51,056 bases of DNA from Algoriphagus sp. (GTDB lineage Bacteria > Bacteroidota > Bacteroidia > Cytophagales > Cyclobacteriaceae), in the NCBI RefSeq assembly GCF_024305035.1, contig NZ_JAMWZB010000035.1:1-51056 (forward strand). Direction: 5' to 3'. Positions 16,456-25,502 of the stretch are shown here, in pieces. A model generated the notes under the pieces. It did no database searches. It was not told where the DNA came from and saw only the letters and a program-made list of their open reading frames with translations. The position numbers were made by a program, and so were the translations under genes. The first letter of the stretch is position 1. Every line of letters starts with the position of its first letter.

Positions 16456-18498
16456 TTAGTTTCCCGGACCTCTTTTCAATTCTTCCAATCGGGCTTTCTG
16501 AGCTTGCCATTCATCGCGAAGCCGTGCAGCTTCCATGAAGTTCAGCTCTTTTGCCGCTTTTTCCATCTGCTTTTGCGTTTGGGCAATTAACTTTTCAAGT
16601 TTATCCGTACTCAAAAATTTAATTACCGGATCAGCAGCCATAGCAGCCTCACCCGGCATGGGTTCGGCGTAAGCCTTAGCATTCTTTTTGGAATCAGCCA
16701 CTTTAGTTTGGCCCATAATTTTATCCCGAGATTTGATGACGGTGGTAGGAGTTATTCCGTGTTTCTCGTTATAGGCGATTTGCAAAGCTCGCCGACGCTT
16801 GGTTTCGTCAATGGCCATCTGCATGGAATCTGTAATTTTATCCGCATACATGATCACGCGACCTTCCGAGTTTCGAGCAGCCCGACCAATAGTCTGGACC
16901 AAGCTTCGTTCATTTCTCAAAAAGCCCTCCTTGTCTGCATCAAGTATGGCCACCAAAGAAACCTCTGGTAGATCCAACCCCTCTCTCAATAAATTTACCC
17001 CCACTAGCACATCAAATACACCCAATCGCAATTCCCGGAGAATTTCAACCCGATCCAGGGTTTTAACCTCCGAGTGAATGTATCGGGATTTTACTCCAGC
17101 CCGTTCCAAATATTTTTGGAGTTCTTCTGCCATTCGTTTGGTCAAGGTAGTCACCAATACCCGGGCATCAGTCTGAATGGTCTGATCGATTTCTTCCAAA
17201 AGATCATCAATTTGATTTTGACTGGGTCTTACCTCAATGGTTGGATCCAAAAGCCCGGTTGGACGAATAATCTGCTCTACTACTACGCCCTCGGTCAAGC
17301 CCAATTCATAATCTGCCGGAGTAGCTGAAACATAAATTACCTGATTGGTCAAGTCCTCAAATTCATCAAATTTCAGCGGTCGATTGTCCAAAGCCGAGGG
17401 TAATCGAAATCCAAAATCTACTAAATTAACTTTTCGGGATCGATCCCCTCCCCACATGGCCCGAACCTGAGGCACAGTTACATGGCTTTCGTCAATGACC
17501 ATCAAAAAATCATCGGGAAAATAATCCAACAAACAGAAAGGGCGCATACCGGGCTGCCTTCGGTCAAAATAGCGGGAATAATTTTCTACGCCCGAACAAT
17601 AGCCTAATTCCCGGATCATTTCCAAATCAAATTCGGTTCGCTCCTGAAGGCGTTTAGCTTCCATAAATTTCCCTTCTTTCTCAAAAAAATTGACCTGAGC
17701 TACCATATCATCTTGTATTTCTTTGATGGCAGTGCTAATGGTATCTCTTCCAGTCACAAAGAGGTTGGCAGGAAAAATTGAAATGATTTTTTCGTCATTC
17801 AATTTCTTTCCTGTAGCAGGATCTATCCGCTGTATCGCTTCAATTTCATCTCCCCAAAAGAAAATCCGATATCCCCAATCCGCATAAGCCACAAAGATAT
17901 CCACCGTATCACCCTTGACCCGAAAGGTCCCATGAGTCAAGACCTGATGCGTTCGCGCATACAAAATATCCACAAGCTTAAAAAGCAATTGATTTCGGGG
18001 AATACGATCCCCCTCCTGTAAACGAATTACATTTTTTGCGAATTCTTCCGGATTTCCGATACCATAAATACAAGAAACCGATGCCACCACAATCACATCC
18101 CTGCGACCGGTTAGCAAGGCTGAAGTGGCACTTAACCGCAGTTTTTCAATTTCCTCATTGATGGAAAGATCTTTTTCAATATAGGTCCCCGAACTTGGAA
18201 TAAAGGCCTCTGGCTGATAATAGTCGTAATAGGAAATAAAATACTCGACTGCATTTTCGGGAAAAAACTGCTTGAACTCTCCATACAGCTGTGCGGCAAG
18301 CGTTTTATTGTGACTCAAAACCAGGGTGGGCTTTTGCACCTGTTGGATAACATTAGCCACTGTAAAGGTTTTTCCCGAACCGGTCACCCCTAGTAAAACC
18401 TGTGACTTTTCGCCATTACCTACGCCGGTAGTGAGTTCGCGGATCGCCTGCGGTTGGTCTCCGGTAGGTTGATAATCTGATGTCAGTTTGAATTCCAT
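16456..18498 (-). CDS. uvrB: Excinuclease ABC subunit UvrB
   Basis: 680 residues, the usual length. UvrB is the damage-verifying helicase-like subunit of nucleotide excision repair; it receives lesions from UvrA2 and recruits UvrC. Walker A is GVTGSGKT at 37-44; the Tyr-rich beta-hairpin (SYYDYYQPEAF) follows at about 90-105; the DESHVTVPQ box, the helicase motif VSATPADYE and the QTIGRAARN motif VI are all present. The C-terminal UVR motif that contacts UvrC is at about 640-672 (NFMEAARLRDEW). All catalytic features appear intact. It stands between the Lnb-like gene (59 bp upstream) and the AlbA_2 gene (7 bp downstream) on the same strand. Confidence 0.97.
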   Translation of the reverse strand: MEFKLTSDYQPTGDQPQAIRELTTGVGNGEKSQVLLGVTGSGKTFTVANVIQQVQKPTLVLSHNKTLAAQLYGEFKQFFPENAVEYFISYYDYYQPEAFIPSSGTYIEKDLSINEEIEKLRLSATSALLTGRRDVIVVASVSCIYGIGNPEEFAKNVIRLQEGDRIPRNQLLFKLVDILYARTHQVLTHGTFRVKGDTVDIFVAYADWGYRIFFWGDEIEAIQRIDPATGKKLNDEKIISIFPANLFVTGRDTISTAIKEIQDDMVAQVNFFEKEGKFMEAKRLQERTEFDLEMIRELGYCSGVENYSRYFDRRQPGMRPFCLLDYFPDDFLMVIDESHVTVPQVRAMWGGDRSRKVNLVDFGFRLPSALDNRPLKFDEFEDLTNQVIYVSATPADYELGLTEGVVVEQIIRPTGLLDPTIEVRPSQNQIDDLLEEIDQTIQTDARVLVTTLTKRMAEELQKYLERAGVKSRYIHSEVKTLDRVEILRELRLGVFDVLVGVNLLREGLDLPEVSLVAILDADKEGFLRNERSLVQTIGRAARNSEGRVIMYADKITDSMQMAIDETKRRRALQIAYNEKHGITPTTVIKSRDKIMGQTKVADSKKNAKAYAEPMPGEAAMAADPVIKFLSTDKLEKLIAQTQKQMEKAAKELNFMEAARLRDEWQAQKARLEELKRGPGN

Positions 18499-18557
18499 AA
18501 TATATGCTCCGACTATCCCAACATCAAAAGGGGTAGCAATAGTTTTAAAATTGAAAA

Positions 18558-19751
18558 TCAGGCTCGGGCCAGCGTTTTGTACTTTTCGATATTATAGTAC
18601 AAATAATTGGTTCGCAGAATAATGACCAGCATCAACGGGATCAAACTGGGATGGAAGGATTGCCAGCCCAGTATCCAGAAAACCACAGCCGCATCCGCCA
18701 TGATCAAGGCAAACAAGAGATAGGGACGTACCCAACTTTTCAACTTTTTAGTAGCTAAGCCATACGCTAAAAACAAATGCCCTGGGAAAGCCCAAAGGCT
18801 ATTCCAGTTCCACTTGGTCGCACTATGCTCAGTGGCAAACCAAAGCAACATGACAATGATCCCGAGAATTCCCAAAAAGGCAAACAAGCCGATATCAAAG
18901 CCAACCCATAAACGCTTTTGTTTAAACCCTATCCAAGTAATCCCTGTAAAAGCGATCGCCACCAACCAAAAAATCCAGTAAGGATTGATCGCTGGAAGTC
19001 CTTCCTCTGGCTTGGGAAATTCAAGAATTACTTGGGTCTCTTTAACCAAAGGTCTGGAAGGCCCATCTCCCTCTATGACTGCCCGGGCAAAAGCGGCCTC
19101 CATGTAGTCGGGCAAAAATTGTTCTTCTTCCGGATTGGCATCCCGATCGATGACCGCTCCCAGAGCCAAATCAATCCCCAAATCCGCCCAGGGAATCCGC
19201 AGCACATACTCATCAATCAATTCTCTAAAGGTCCGCTCCCGGTTATTCACCTCCTGATCATTCCAGACAAGCTGATCACCCAAGACCAAGTCCAAGGCAT
19301 CCCGGATTCGAGTGGCGCAATTATCGAAGAAAAAATCGTAGCGATAATACCTCCTTTCCGGTAAGTAATTAACCTGGAGAAACTCCACCATTTGTTGCTG
19401 CTGGTCCACAGACAGGTTGAGTACCTGCTCCCGAATACCTCTTTGCTCGGCATGATAAGTAGCCACAAAATCTGCATAGGAAGACACCGAAAGCATATAA
19501 TCGAGCTTTCCTCCAGCAAATTTTCCATAAAAATTGGGGGTATTAAAATTGAATGTACCGTAGTTAAAAACATAATCGGTCCCTTTTGCAGAGTCTAAGA
19601 CCCGAATCGCACTGTGCCCAAAAGCCATATACAAATCCTCCCCCGGATCGCAGGTTAAAAGGCTGATTCGGTAAGTTTGGGCTTTAGCCGAGACCAAACT
19701 GGTGAATATCCCCAAAATAAGAATTAACGAAATTTTAAATTTCAATCCCAT
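18558..19751 (-). CDS. DUF4105/Lnb-like membrane protein (probable lipoprotein N-acyltransferase family)
   Basis: 397 residues. There is a signal peptide or N-terminal helix (1-25, cleavage possible after AKAQ). A periplasmic DUF4105 domain (about 27-175) carries the family motifs FGHSAIR (His46) and FFDNCATRIR (Cys145). Five or so hydrophobic segments occupy about 240-395. The family is annotated as the Lnb N-terminal periplasmic domain, after the Bacteroidota lipoprotein N-acyltransferase; the conserved His and Cys fit a thiol acyl-intermediate. The assignment rests on these motifs and the periplasmic-plus-membrane architecture; a paralogue with another role is possible. Confidence 0.7.
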   Translation of the reverse strand: MGLKFKISLILILGIFTSLVSAKAQTYRISLLTCDPGEDLYMAFGHSAIRVLDSAKGTDYVFNYGTFNFNTPNFYGKFAGGKLDYMLSVSSYADFVATYHAEQRGIREQVLNLSVDQQQQMVEFLQVNYLPERRYYRYDFFFDNCATRIRDALDLVLGDQLVWNDQEVNNRERTFRELIDEYVLRIPWADLGIDLALGAVIDRDANPEEEQFLPDYMEAAFARAVIEGDGPSRPLVKETQVILEFPKPEEGLPAINPYWIFWLVAIAFTGITWIGFKQKRLWVGFDIGLFAFLGILGIIVMLLWFATEHSATKWNWNSLWAFPGHLFLAYGLATKKLKSWVRPYLLFALIMADAAVVFWILGWQSFHPSLIPLMLVIILRTNYLYYNIEKYKTLARA

Positions 19752-19917
19752 CTTCCTAAATAATTACTCCTTTTTAAACGAAATCACGGTAGTTCTAAGT
19801 GGCAAAATAGTCATCCGTTTGGCACTTTTTAGAAGCCGAATATACAGGATATTGTCGGCAAAAAGATTAAAATCTATGCTTTCTGGCCTCGGTCTACCTT
19901 TTGAAACAGGCTACTTC

Positions 19918-20400
19918 GTGAACTACCCATTTGCTAAAGACAACTAGGCTTCGGGTTTCATCGCGTGTACGTTAGTGCTAACGTCTGATTTCCTCTCCAC
20001 CTTCGTATTGGACAGTCTCTGCCCAAAATTTCGAAACCTTCTTTGAGCATATTTTTACTCGAATTTACATCTCTGTGGTGTATTGCTCCACAAGAGTTAC
20101 CAGTCCATCCTCTATCTGAAAGTTTTAATTCTTCATTTATCCAACCACAGTCTCCACAAGTTTTTGATGAAGGGTAGAAACGATTGACTTGTACCAGTTC
20201 TTTCCCATACCCATCACAGTTCTATTGAAGAAAGGTAACCAAGTTTCCCCAACTTGCATCTGCAATAGGTTTGGATAGTTTGTGATTATTAATCATCCCT
20301 TTCATGTTCAAGTCTTCGCATACAATTTTGAGAACTCCTATTCCTTATGTATGAGCTCTTTTCAAAGAAGATGGTTGTCCAGGTTTCTTCGATTTGCAGC
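19918..20400 (-). mobile_element. Decayed IS200/IS605-group element (tnpB remnant and probable right end)
   Basis: Downstream of the tnpB remnant the minus strand reads ATGAAACCCGAAG, then a short T-rich stretch ending GGGTAGTTCAC at 19918-19928. This is the arrangement typical of the 3' end (right end and omega-RNA region) of TnpB-carrying elements. No tnpA and no left end could be recognised. The residual element is immobile unless helped in trans. Confidence 0.6.
19958..20344 (-). pseudogene. tnpB: tnpB remnant (RNA-guided nuclease, C-terminal part, inactivated)
   Basis: Conceptual translation in one frame gives about 128 residues of TnpB C-terminus. EDLNMKG holds the second RuvC acidic residue; it is followed by NHKLSKPIADASWGN, an in-frame TAG (20222-20224) where homologues usually have an aromatic residue, NRFYPSSKTCGDCG (first zinc pair), DRGWTGNSCG (the first Cys of the second pair is lost) and HHRDVNSSKN (third RuvC Asp kept). 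The frame ends in TGA at 19958. Another stop (20345-20347) lies upstream and the N-terminal two thirds are not recognisable. The gene is therefore clearly inactive. Confidence 0.82.
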
Positions 20401-20848
20401 TAAGGACTTCCGATTATCCCTTTATTTATTCGAAACTCAAGCTACAGATGGATGATCTCTATCAGATGCCCTCTTCTGGAGAAAATTGGAGGCTCCTTGT
20501 TTGGTGAGGGGAGAGTGAGGGTTCAACGGAACTCCATTTGCTGTTTTCAATAATCTTCACTCAACGGTTCAAGTGGAAGTTTATTTTTTGGGACTAGAGC
20601 AAAAAACCCTCTTCACGTATAAATTCTAAACCTGTACGACAGACAAAATTTTCAAGAAAAATGGTGATCTGATCAAATTCTCCCAAGACAAGGCATACCC
20701 CAGCTTTTCTCCTTGATTCACCCATCCATTAAAAGCTCAGGTAATCCGATGAATTTACCACTAATCACCAAGATGGATAAAATTATCACAGGCGGCCGAG
20801 TCAATCCTCCAAATTTTTTATCTTAGCCCATAAACCCAATCTCAGCCT
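20401..20848. other. Non-coding stretch upstream of the GntP gene
   Basis: About 450 bp with frequent stops in all frames. It may include decayed sequence from the 5' part of the mobile element, but nothing is recognisable as protein or RNA. The GntP promoter presumably lies in the last 100 bp; no clear -7 element was found. Confidence 0.4.
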
Positions 20849-22162
20849 ATGACCCTTTTCCTTGTATTGATCAGTATTGCTTTACTGGTCATTTTGATCG
20901 TTTGGGCCAAACTCAATCCCTTTTTGGCCTTCTTGATTTCCTCCATTACCGCAGGCTTTTTGCTGGGACTCCCCCCAGATCAGATTGCAGGTTCGGTTCA
21001 AAAGGGTATGGGAGACCTACTCGGAGACTTGGTAATTGTGATTGTCATGGGTGCCATGCTAGGAAAGTTGGTGGCTGAAAGTGGCGGCGCACAACGGATC
21101 GCAGCTTTCCTGATGAAAATTTTTGGAGAGAAACGGATTACCTGGGCGATGGCTTTGACAGGGCTTATTGTGGGCATTCCCTTATTTTACAATGTGGGCT
21201 TTGTTTTGCTGGTTCCCTTGGCCTTCACGGTTGCCTACCAGTACCGAATATCTGCTGTTTACGTCGGTATTCCCCTCTTGGCAGCCCTTTCGGTGACGCA
21301 TGGTTTTTTACCTCCACACCCTTCTCCTGCCGCCTTGGTTTCTCAGTTCGGTGCCAATATGGGATTAACGCTATTTTATGGGTTCTTGGTAACAATTCCG
21401 ACCGTGATTATTGCAGGACCGCTCTATGCTAAATTTCTAAAAAACGTAAAAGCCAATCCTCTGAAAACTTTTCAAGCCGAAATCAAGCCTGAGGAAGAAT
21501 TACCCGGAATTGGCAACAGTCTTTTCACTGCCCTTTTGCCCGTTTTCTTATTGGTAGGAACCACCGCATTGAACTTACAGGCAGGAGAAGATATGACCTT
21601 TGGTCCCCTGGTGAAATTTATTTCCAATCCTGGCGTAGTGATGATCGTGTCGGTACTCTATGCCACCTTCTCGCTCGGTTTATTACGCGGGTTTAAAATG
21701 AAAGAACTCATGGATCGCTACACGGATGCGACCAAAGATATTGCCATGATTCTTCTGATCGTAGCCGGAGCTGGAGCATTAAAGCAAATTTTCACCGATA
21801 CAGGAGTAAGTCTGACCATTGCAGAGGGGCTAAAAACATGGGATGTTCATCCGCTCGTTTTGGCTTGGACCATTACAGCCATCATCCGAGTCTGTGTAGG
21901 ATCGGCCACGGTGGCAGGATTGACCACAGCAGGTATCATCGCTCCTCTAGTCACGACCATGAATGTAGATCCCAATCTTTTGGTTTTGTCCATTGGGGCG
22001 GGAAGTTTGATGTTTTCACATTTCAACGATGCCGGATTTTGGATGTATAAGGAATTTTTCAATGTGAGCATTAAAGACACGATCAAAACCTGGTCGGTTA
22101 TGGAAACATTGGTCGCCGTAGTCGGCTTGATTGGCGTGTTGATTTTAGATATCTTTATTTAA
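20849..22162 (+). CDS. GntP-family permease (gluconate/organic-acid type)
   Basis: 437 residues, strongly hydrophobic, with about 12 transmembrane segments across the whole length. The pattern fits the GntP family of proton-coupled gluconate and related hydroxy-acid permeases: the N-terminal FLISSITAGFLLGLP, then VIVMGAMLGKLVAESGGAQRIA, a GIPLFYNVGFVLLVP segment, and a C-terminal VGSATVAGLTTAG plus SHFNDAGFWM. The FxDAGFW segment and the GSATVA loop are family hallmarks. The substrate could be gluconate, a keto-acid, lactone-derived acid or D-serine and cannot be assigned. It is followed 12 bp later by a RidA-family gene, with which it probably forms an operon. Confidence 0.88.
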   Translation: MTLFLVLISIALLVILIVWAKLNPFLAFLISSITAGFLLGLPPDQIAGSVQKGMGDLLGDLVIVIVMGAMLGKLVAESGGAQRIAAFLMKIFGEKRITWAMALTGLIVGIPLFYNVGFVLLVPLAFTVAYQYRISAVYVGIPLLAALSVTHGFLPPHPSPAALVSQFGANMGLTLFYGFLVTIPTVIIAGPLYAKFLKNVKANPLKTFQAEIKPEEELPGIGNSLFTALLPVFLLVGTTALNLQAGEDMTFGPLVKFISNPGVVMIVSVLYATFSLGLLRGFKMKELMDRYTDATKDIAMILLIVAGAGALKQIFTDTGVSLTIAEGLKTWDVHPLVLAWTITAIIRVCVGSATVAGLTTAGIIAPLVTTMNVDPNLLVLSIGAGSLMFSHFNDAGFWMYKEFFNVSIKDTIKTWSVMETLVAVVGLIGVLILDIFI

Positions 22163-22174
22163 ACCGATTTTCTT

Positions 22175-22642
22175 ATGGAATCTGCAGAAAGCAATTTTGA
22201 AAAACTAGGGTTAACCTTGCCCCCTGCTCCCAAGCCTTTGGGAGTTTATAAACCTTGTCTAATTGATGGGAAGTATCTTTACCTCTCTGGCCATGGGACG
22301 GTCAAAGACGATGGAAGTTTAATTATCGGACGAATCGGAGAAGATTTGGATGCAGATGCCGGAAAACTAGCCGCTCGGCAAGTTGGACTGGCCATGCTGT
22401 CCACCATAAAGAAAAATCTGGGTTCGCTCAATCGCGTGAAACGAGTCATCAAAGTCTTAGGTATGGTTAATTGCAGTGCGGATTTTGAGCGACATCCCTT
22501 CATCATCAACGGGTGCAGTGAACTTTTCGCTGAAGTCTGGGGAGAAGAACATGGAATAGGCGTCCGGTCTGCAGTCGGTATGGGGTCCCTTCCTGACAAT
22601 ATCCCAGTAGAGGTGGAAGCCATGTTTGAGCTTCATGAGTAA
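22175..22642 (+). CDS. RidA/YjgF-family protein
   Basis: 155 residues. The single-domain fold of the Rid superfamily is visible: YLYLSGHGTV near the substrate cleft, AARQVGLAMLSTIKKNLGSL, then VLGMVNC and GVRSAVGMGSLPDNIPVEVEA. The last segment corresponds to the R-x-(A/C)-V-x-(6)-P region, whose Arg is required for enamine/imine hydrolysis in RidA, so activity is plausible. It belongs to the longer subgroup (about 150 residues), not the classical 128-residue RidA. Its place behind the permease suggests it cleans up a reactive imine or enamine formed during catabolism of the imported compound (inference). Confidence 0.85.
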   Translation: MESAESNFEKLGLTLPPAPKPLGVYKPCLIDGKYLYLSGHGTVKDDGSLIIGRIGEDLDADAGKLAARQVGLAMLSTIKKNLGSLNRVKRVIKVLGMVNCSADFERHPFIINGCSELFAEVWGEEHGIGVRSAVGMGSLPDNIPVEVEAMFELHE

Positions 22643-22645
22643 ACC

Positions 22646-24040
22646 TCAGGGTGAAACCAAGGCTTTATAGGATTCAAAAATATTGATCACATCCTCCACG
22701 TAGCGTACGGCTAAATGGCCTTTGGCAAACCCACTTCTGACTACAGGATCCCGATAATATTCGGGATTGGTTTTTTGCTCCAAAAAATAGGCAACTTCTT
22801 CCCAGCTTTGGGTATTACTACCGTATTTGAGGGCAAGCCTCCATGCGTCTTCCACATGTCCGTGTCCGATATTATAAGAGGAAAGTATAAATTTAATTCG
22901 CTCGTTGGTTTCAGGAACGCGTTCCATCCAAAACTTATCCAAGTAACGCAGATACCGAACTCCTCCCATCAGGGATTGATCAGGATCATTGGGATTGGTT
23001 ACCCCAAAACGCTCCAAGGTTACCGGCATCAATTGCAAAAGCCCTTGAGCACCCGCATAGGAAGTAGCTGTGGTATCAAATCGGGACTCCTTATATACCA
23101 AGGAAGCCAAGAGTCTCCAGTCCCAACCCAATTCCTGTGCACCTTGCTGAATAAGCTCATCATAAACCGAAATTCGATTTCCTGCCAAGGAAGAAAATGG
23201 ACTGGTGGATCGGAAATAACTGTTTTTTGAATTCAAGAAATACTTGGCATAAAGTATGGGAATCAGCTTATTTTTTTCCTGATTCAGCCATGTATTGACC
23301 CTTTCCAACAGCTTTGGGGAATTATCCCGAAGCGCCCAAGAAACATCTTCCGATTCGGTAACCTTCCAGGAGATATTTAACCCGTCATAATAGGTCGCAT
23401 TGGCCTGAGCAATATTTTGGTCGGCGATGGTCCATTTGATCTGGCCATCCACGACCTGATCGATGAGTGTTTCCTCATGCAAAGGGGATTCAATTACAGT
23501 AAAATTAACCTGCACAGAATCTTTGATTTTACATAGCTGGGACTTATAAATGGCTCCCTTACGGACATAAACCGTATCCGACTCGAGATCTTGCCAAGAT
23601 TGTATTTTTGGGCTTTGGAGTGAGCCGACTAACACTGTACTAATATCCCCCAGAGGTCGAGAGAAGGTGGCCATTTTATCCCGTTCAGGACTATATTCCA
23701 AATTCATGGCGATCAAATCGACCGTACCATTATTTAAAAAATCAAAAGCTTTGTCGATATCGGAAACCAATACCAAATTCAGTTGAACCCCCAGTTCTTT
23801 GCTCAGATCCTGCAACAGCTCATATTCATAGCCCATTCTTCGGCCACGATAGATGTAGTATCCTGTAGAATTATTATCTACAGCAGCCCGCAAAACTCCC
23901 CGTCTCTTGATTCCAGGCAAATCCAATATGTAGGGATCTTCTTTTCTGACTTTATTGAGTTGATTCTCCAGAAAGGTGCATTGCACCCCGAATAAAATCA
24001 ATATCAAGGTGGAAAATAAAATTATCACTGACTTTCGCAT
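22646..24040 (-). CDS. MltF-like membrane-bound lytic transglycosylase with solute-binding domain
   Basis: 464 residues. The N-terminal hydrophobic segment (1-20) ends at Cys21; LFGVQC is an imperfect lipobox, so lipoprotein status is uncertain. Residues about 45-270 form a periplasmic solute-binding (SBP_bac_3) domain beginning GVLRAAVDNNSTGYYIYRG. Residues about 300-455 form an SLT goose-lysozyme-like domain with catalytic Glu318 (YKESRFD), the GAQGLLQLMP motif (330-339) and LSSYNIGHGHV. This is the architecture of MltF, which cleaves the MurNAc-GlcNAc bond to leave anhydroMurNAc. It converges with the RidA gene, with 3 bp between the two stop codons. Confidence 0.88.
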   Translation of the reverse strand: MRKSVIILFSTLILILFGVQCTFLENQLNKVRKEDPYILDLPGIKRRGVLRAAVDNNSTGYYIYRGRRMGYEYELLQDLSKELGVQLNLVLVSDIDKAFDFLNNGTVDLIAMNLEYSPERDKMATFSRPLGDISTVLVGSLQSPKIQSWQDLESDTVYVRKGAIYKSQLCKIKDSVQVNFTVIESPLHEETLIDQVVDGQIKWTIADQNIAQANATYYDGLNISWKVTESEDVSWALRDNSPKLLERVNTWLNQEKNKLIPILYAKYFLNSKNSYFRSTSPFSSLAGNRISVYDELIQQGAQELGWDWRLLASLVYKESRFDTTATSYAGAQGLLQLMPVTLERFGVTNPNDPDQSLMGGVRYLRYLDKFWMERVPETNERIKFILSSYNIGHGHVEDAWRLALKYGSNTQSWEEVAYFLEQKTNPEYYRDPVVRSGFAKGHLAVRYVEDVINIFESYKALVSP

Positions 24041-24130
24041 GCACTTGGACTAAGTCCGATGGTTCGAAAGCCTTGATAGTCAAATGGTATGCCAAAGAAA
24101 GAATGATAGGGCTTAAAAAATGTAAATAAA

Positions 24131-24154
24131 AAAGGGCCCTCGAAAGAACCCTTT
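24131..24154 (-). terminator. Probable terminator of the RND efflux operon
   Basis: The stem AAAGGG/CCCTTT (24131-24136 with 24149-24154) around a 12-nt loop is followed on the minus strand by T residues (CCCTTTTTTATTTA). It lies 5 bp after the tolC-like stop codon. Confidence 0.65.
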
Positions 24155-24158
24155 ATCC

Positions 24159-25502
24159 TTATTGATTGGCAGGAAGGTTTAACTCCTCAAATGAACTGTC
24201 AAAATATAATTTGCCCGAAAGCCGCATCAATTCAATTTCTTGTTCCTTGATGTTGTAAATGGAAGTAATCAGTCTGTTCTCAGCAGTAAGAAGATTCACC
24301 TGAGCATCCCTGAATTCGAGATAAGATGCGATTCCCAATCGAAACCGCTCCAACGCAATTTCACTGCTCTCTTTGGCTACCGCGTAGTTATCTTTTTCGA
24401 TTTCCAGGAGTTTTTGATTATTTTGATAGGTGTTAAAAGCACGATGAATATCCGATTTGAGCTGAATTTCAAATTGATCCACTGCATAACCCTGGATCCG
24501 TTGTTGCACCCGGGCATTTTGAATTCGCCGATTTAGCGTAAACCCGGAAAACAAATTAATTGAAATGTTTCCTCCATAATTCAAACCCTGACGCTGATTT
24601 TGGATCAGAAATCCCGCATCGGAGTTGGAGGTATTCTCCACATAATTCGCATTTAAACTCAAACCCGGCAAGCGCTGAGCCTGGAGTTCTTTCAGTTGAA
24701 GAAAAGCTACATTTTCCTGACGTTGGGTTACCAGCCATTGCTTATTTTCCAGAAAGGCATTTTCTTCCAAATCCAATAAGCGAAGGTCCTGGGCGACTGT
24801 AATCGTATCGTTAATTTCAAAATTTGCCGATGGCTCCAGAGCCATGAGTTCATTCAAATTGATCCGAGCGGCCTGAATGACCTGTTCCTGATTTTGAAGT
24901 TGACTTAAGTCGGTGTTGTAATCCACCTGTGCGGTTAAAAAATCCCTTTTCCCTGCACCACCAAGTTCGTATTGTGCTTCTGCAATATCCAATCGGGACT
25001 GGCTCAACTCCAGCGTTCGCTCCAACACTCTATACCGCTGAAGTTCAAGAACCAAGCGGTAATATGCCGTAGAAATAGCCGCTACGGTATTTTCCACAGT
25101 TACTTTTGCTTCCAGCTGAGAAATCTCAGTCAGCTGACCCAATCGCCTCAAAACGACTACTGCTTCCGGACGGAAGCCATAAATGGCAGCCACGGTAAAG
25201 TTTTCCGAACGGGATTTCGCATTGTCAATTTGCCGGGGCTCTGGATCATTTACAAATCGCTGGGTTACATCCTCACGAGAAAAATTCCGTGTATAGGTTG
25301 CATCCAAAATCGGCAAAACCGCACCAAGACCCACTTCTTTTTCTCCCTGGCGTAGTTTAACATTTTCAACTGCGATTTTTACATCAAAATTGTTTTCCAA
25401 ACCAACCTGTATGGCCCTTTCCAAATTCAGTGACTCCGAATCTTGGGCAAACAAATGGATACTCCAGGAGCTCAAAAAGAGCAAAATAGCTATTTTCTTC
25501 AT
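24159..25502 (-). CDS. TolC-family outer-membrane efflux protein
   Basis: 447 residues. Signal peptide 1-19 (IHLFAQ cleavage). Two long helical OEP repeats follow, with the typical QAxxxLxxA spacing, for example LELSQSRLDIAEAQYELGGA and, in the second half, AKESSEIALERFRLGIASYLE. TolC trimers form the outer-membrane channel of tripartite pumps. The gene is last in the four-gene minus-strand operon; its start codon shares one base with the RND stop, so translational coupling is likely. Confidence 0.92.
   Translation of the reverse strand: MKKIAILLFLSSWSIHLFAQDSESLNLERAIQVGLENNFDVKIAVENVKLRQGEKEVGLGAVLPILDATYTRNFSREDVTQRFVNDPEPRQIDNAKSRSENFTVAAIYGFRPEAVVVLRRLGQLTEISQLEAKVTVENTVAAISTAYYRLVLELQRYRVLERTLELSQSRLDIAEAQYELGGAGKRDFLTAQVDYNTDLSQLQNQEQVIQAARINLNELMALEPSANFEINDTITVAQDLRLLDLEENAFLENKQWLVTQRQENVAFLQLKELQAQRLPGLSLNANYVENTSNSDAGFLIQNQRQGLNYGGNISINLFSGFTLNRRIQNARVQQRIQGYAVDQFEIQLKSDIHRAFNTYQNNQKLLEIEKDNYAVAKESSEIALERFRLGIASYLEFRDAQVNLLTAENRLITSIYNIKEQEIELMRLSGKLYFDSSFEELNLPANQ

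Noticed and set aside
20470..20720. Short minus-strand frame of about 40 codons in the spacer upstream of GntP
   Set aside because: It is interrupted by stops, has no recognisable family and no supported start; insufficient evidence for a gene.
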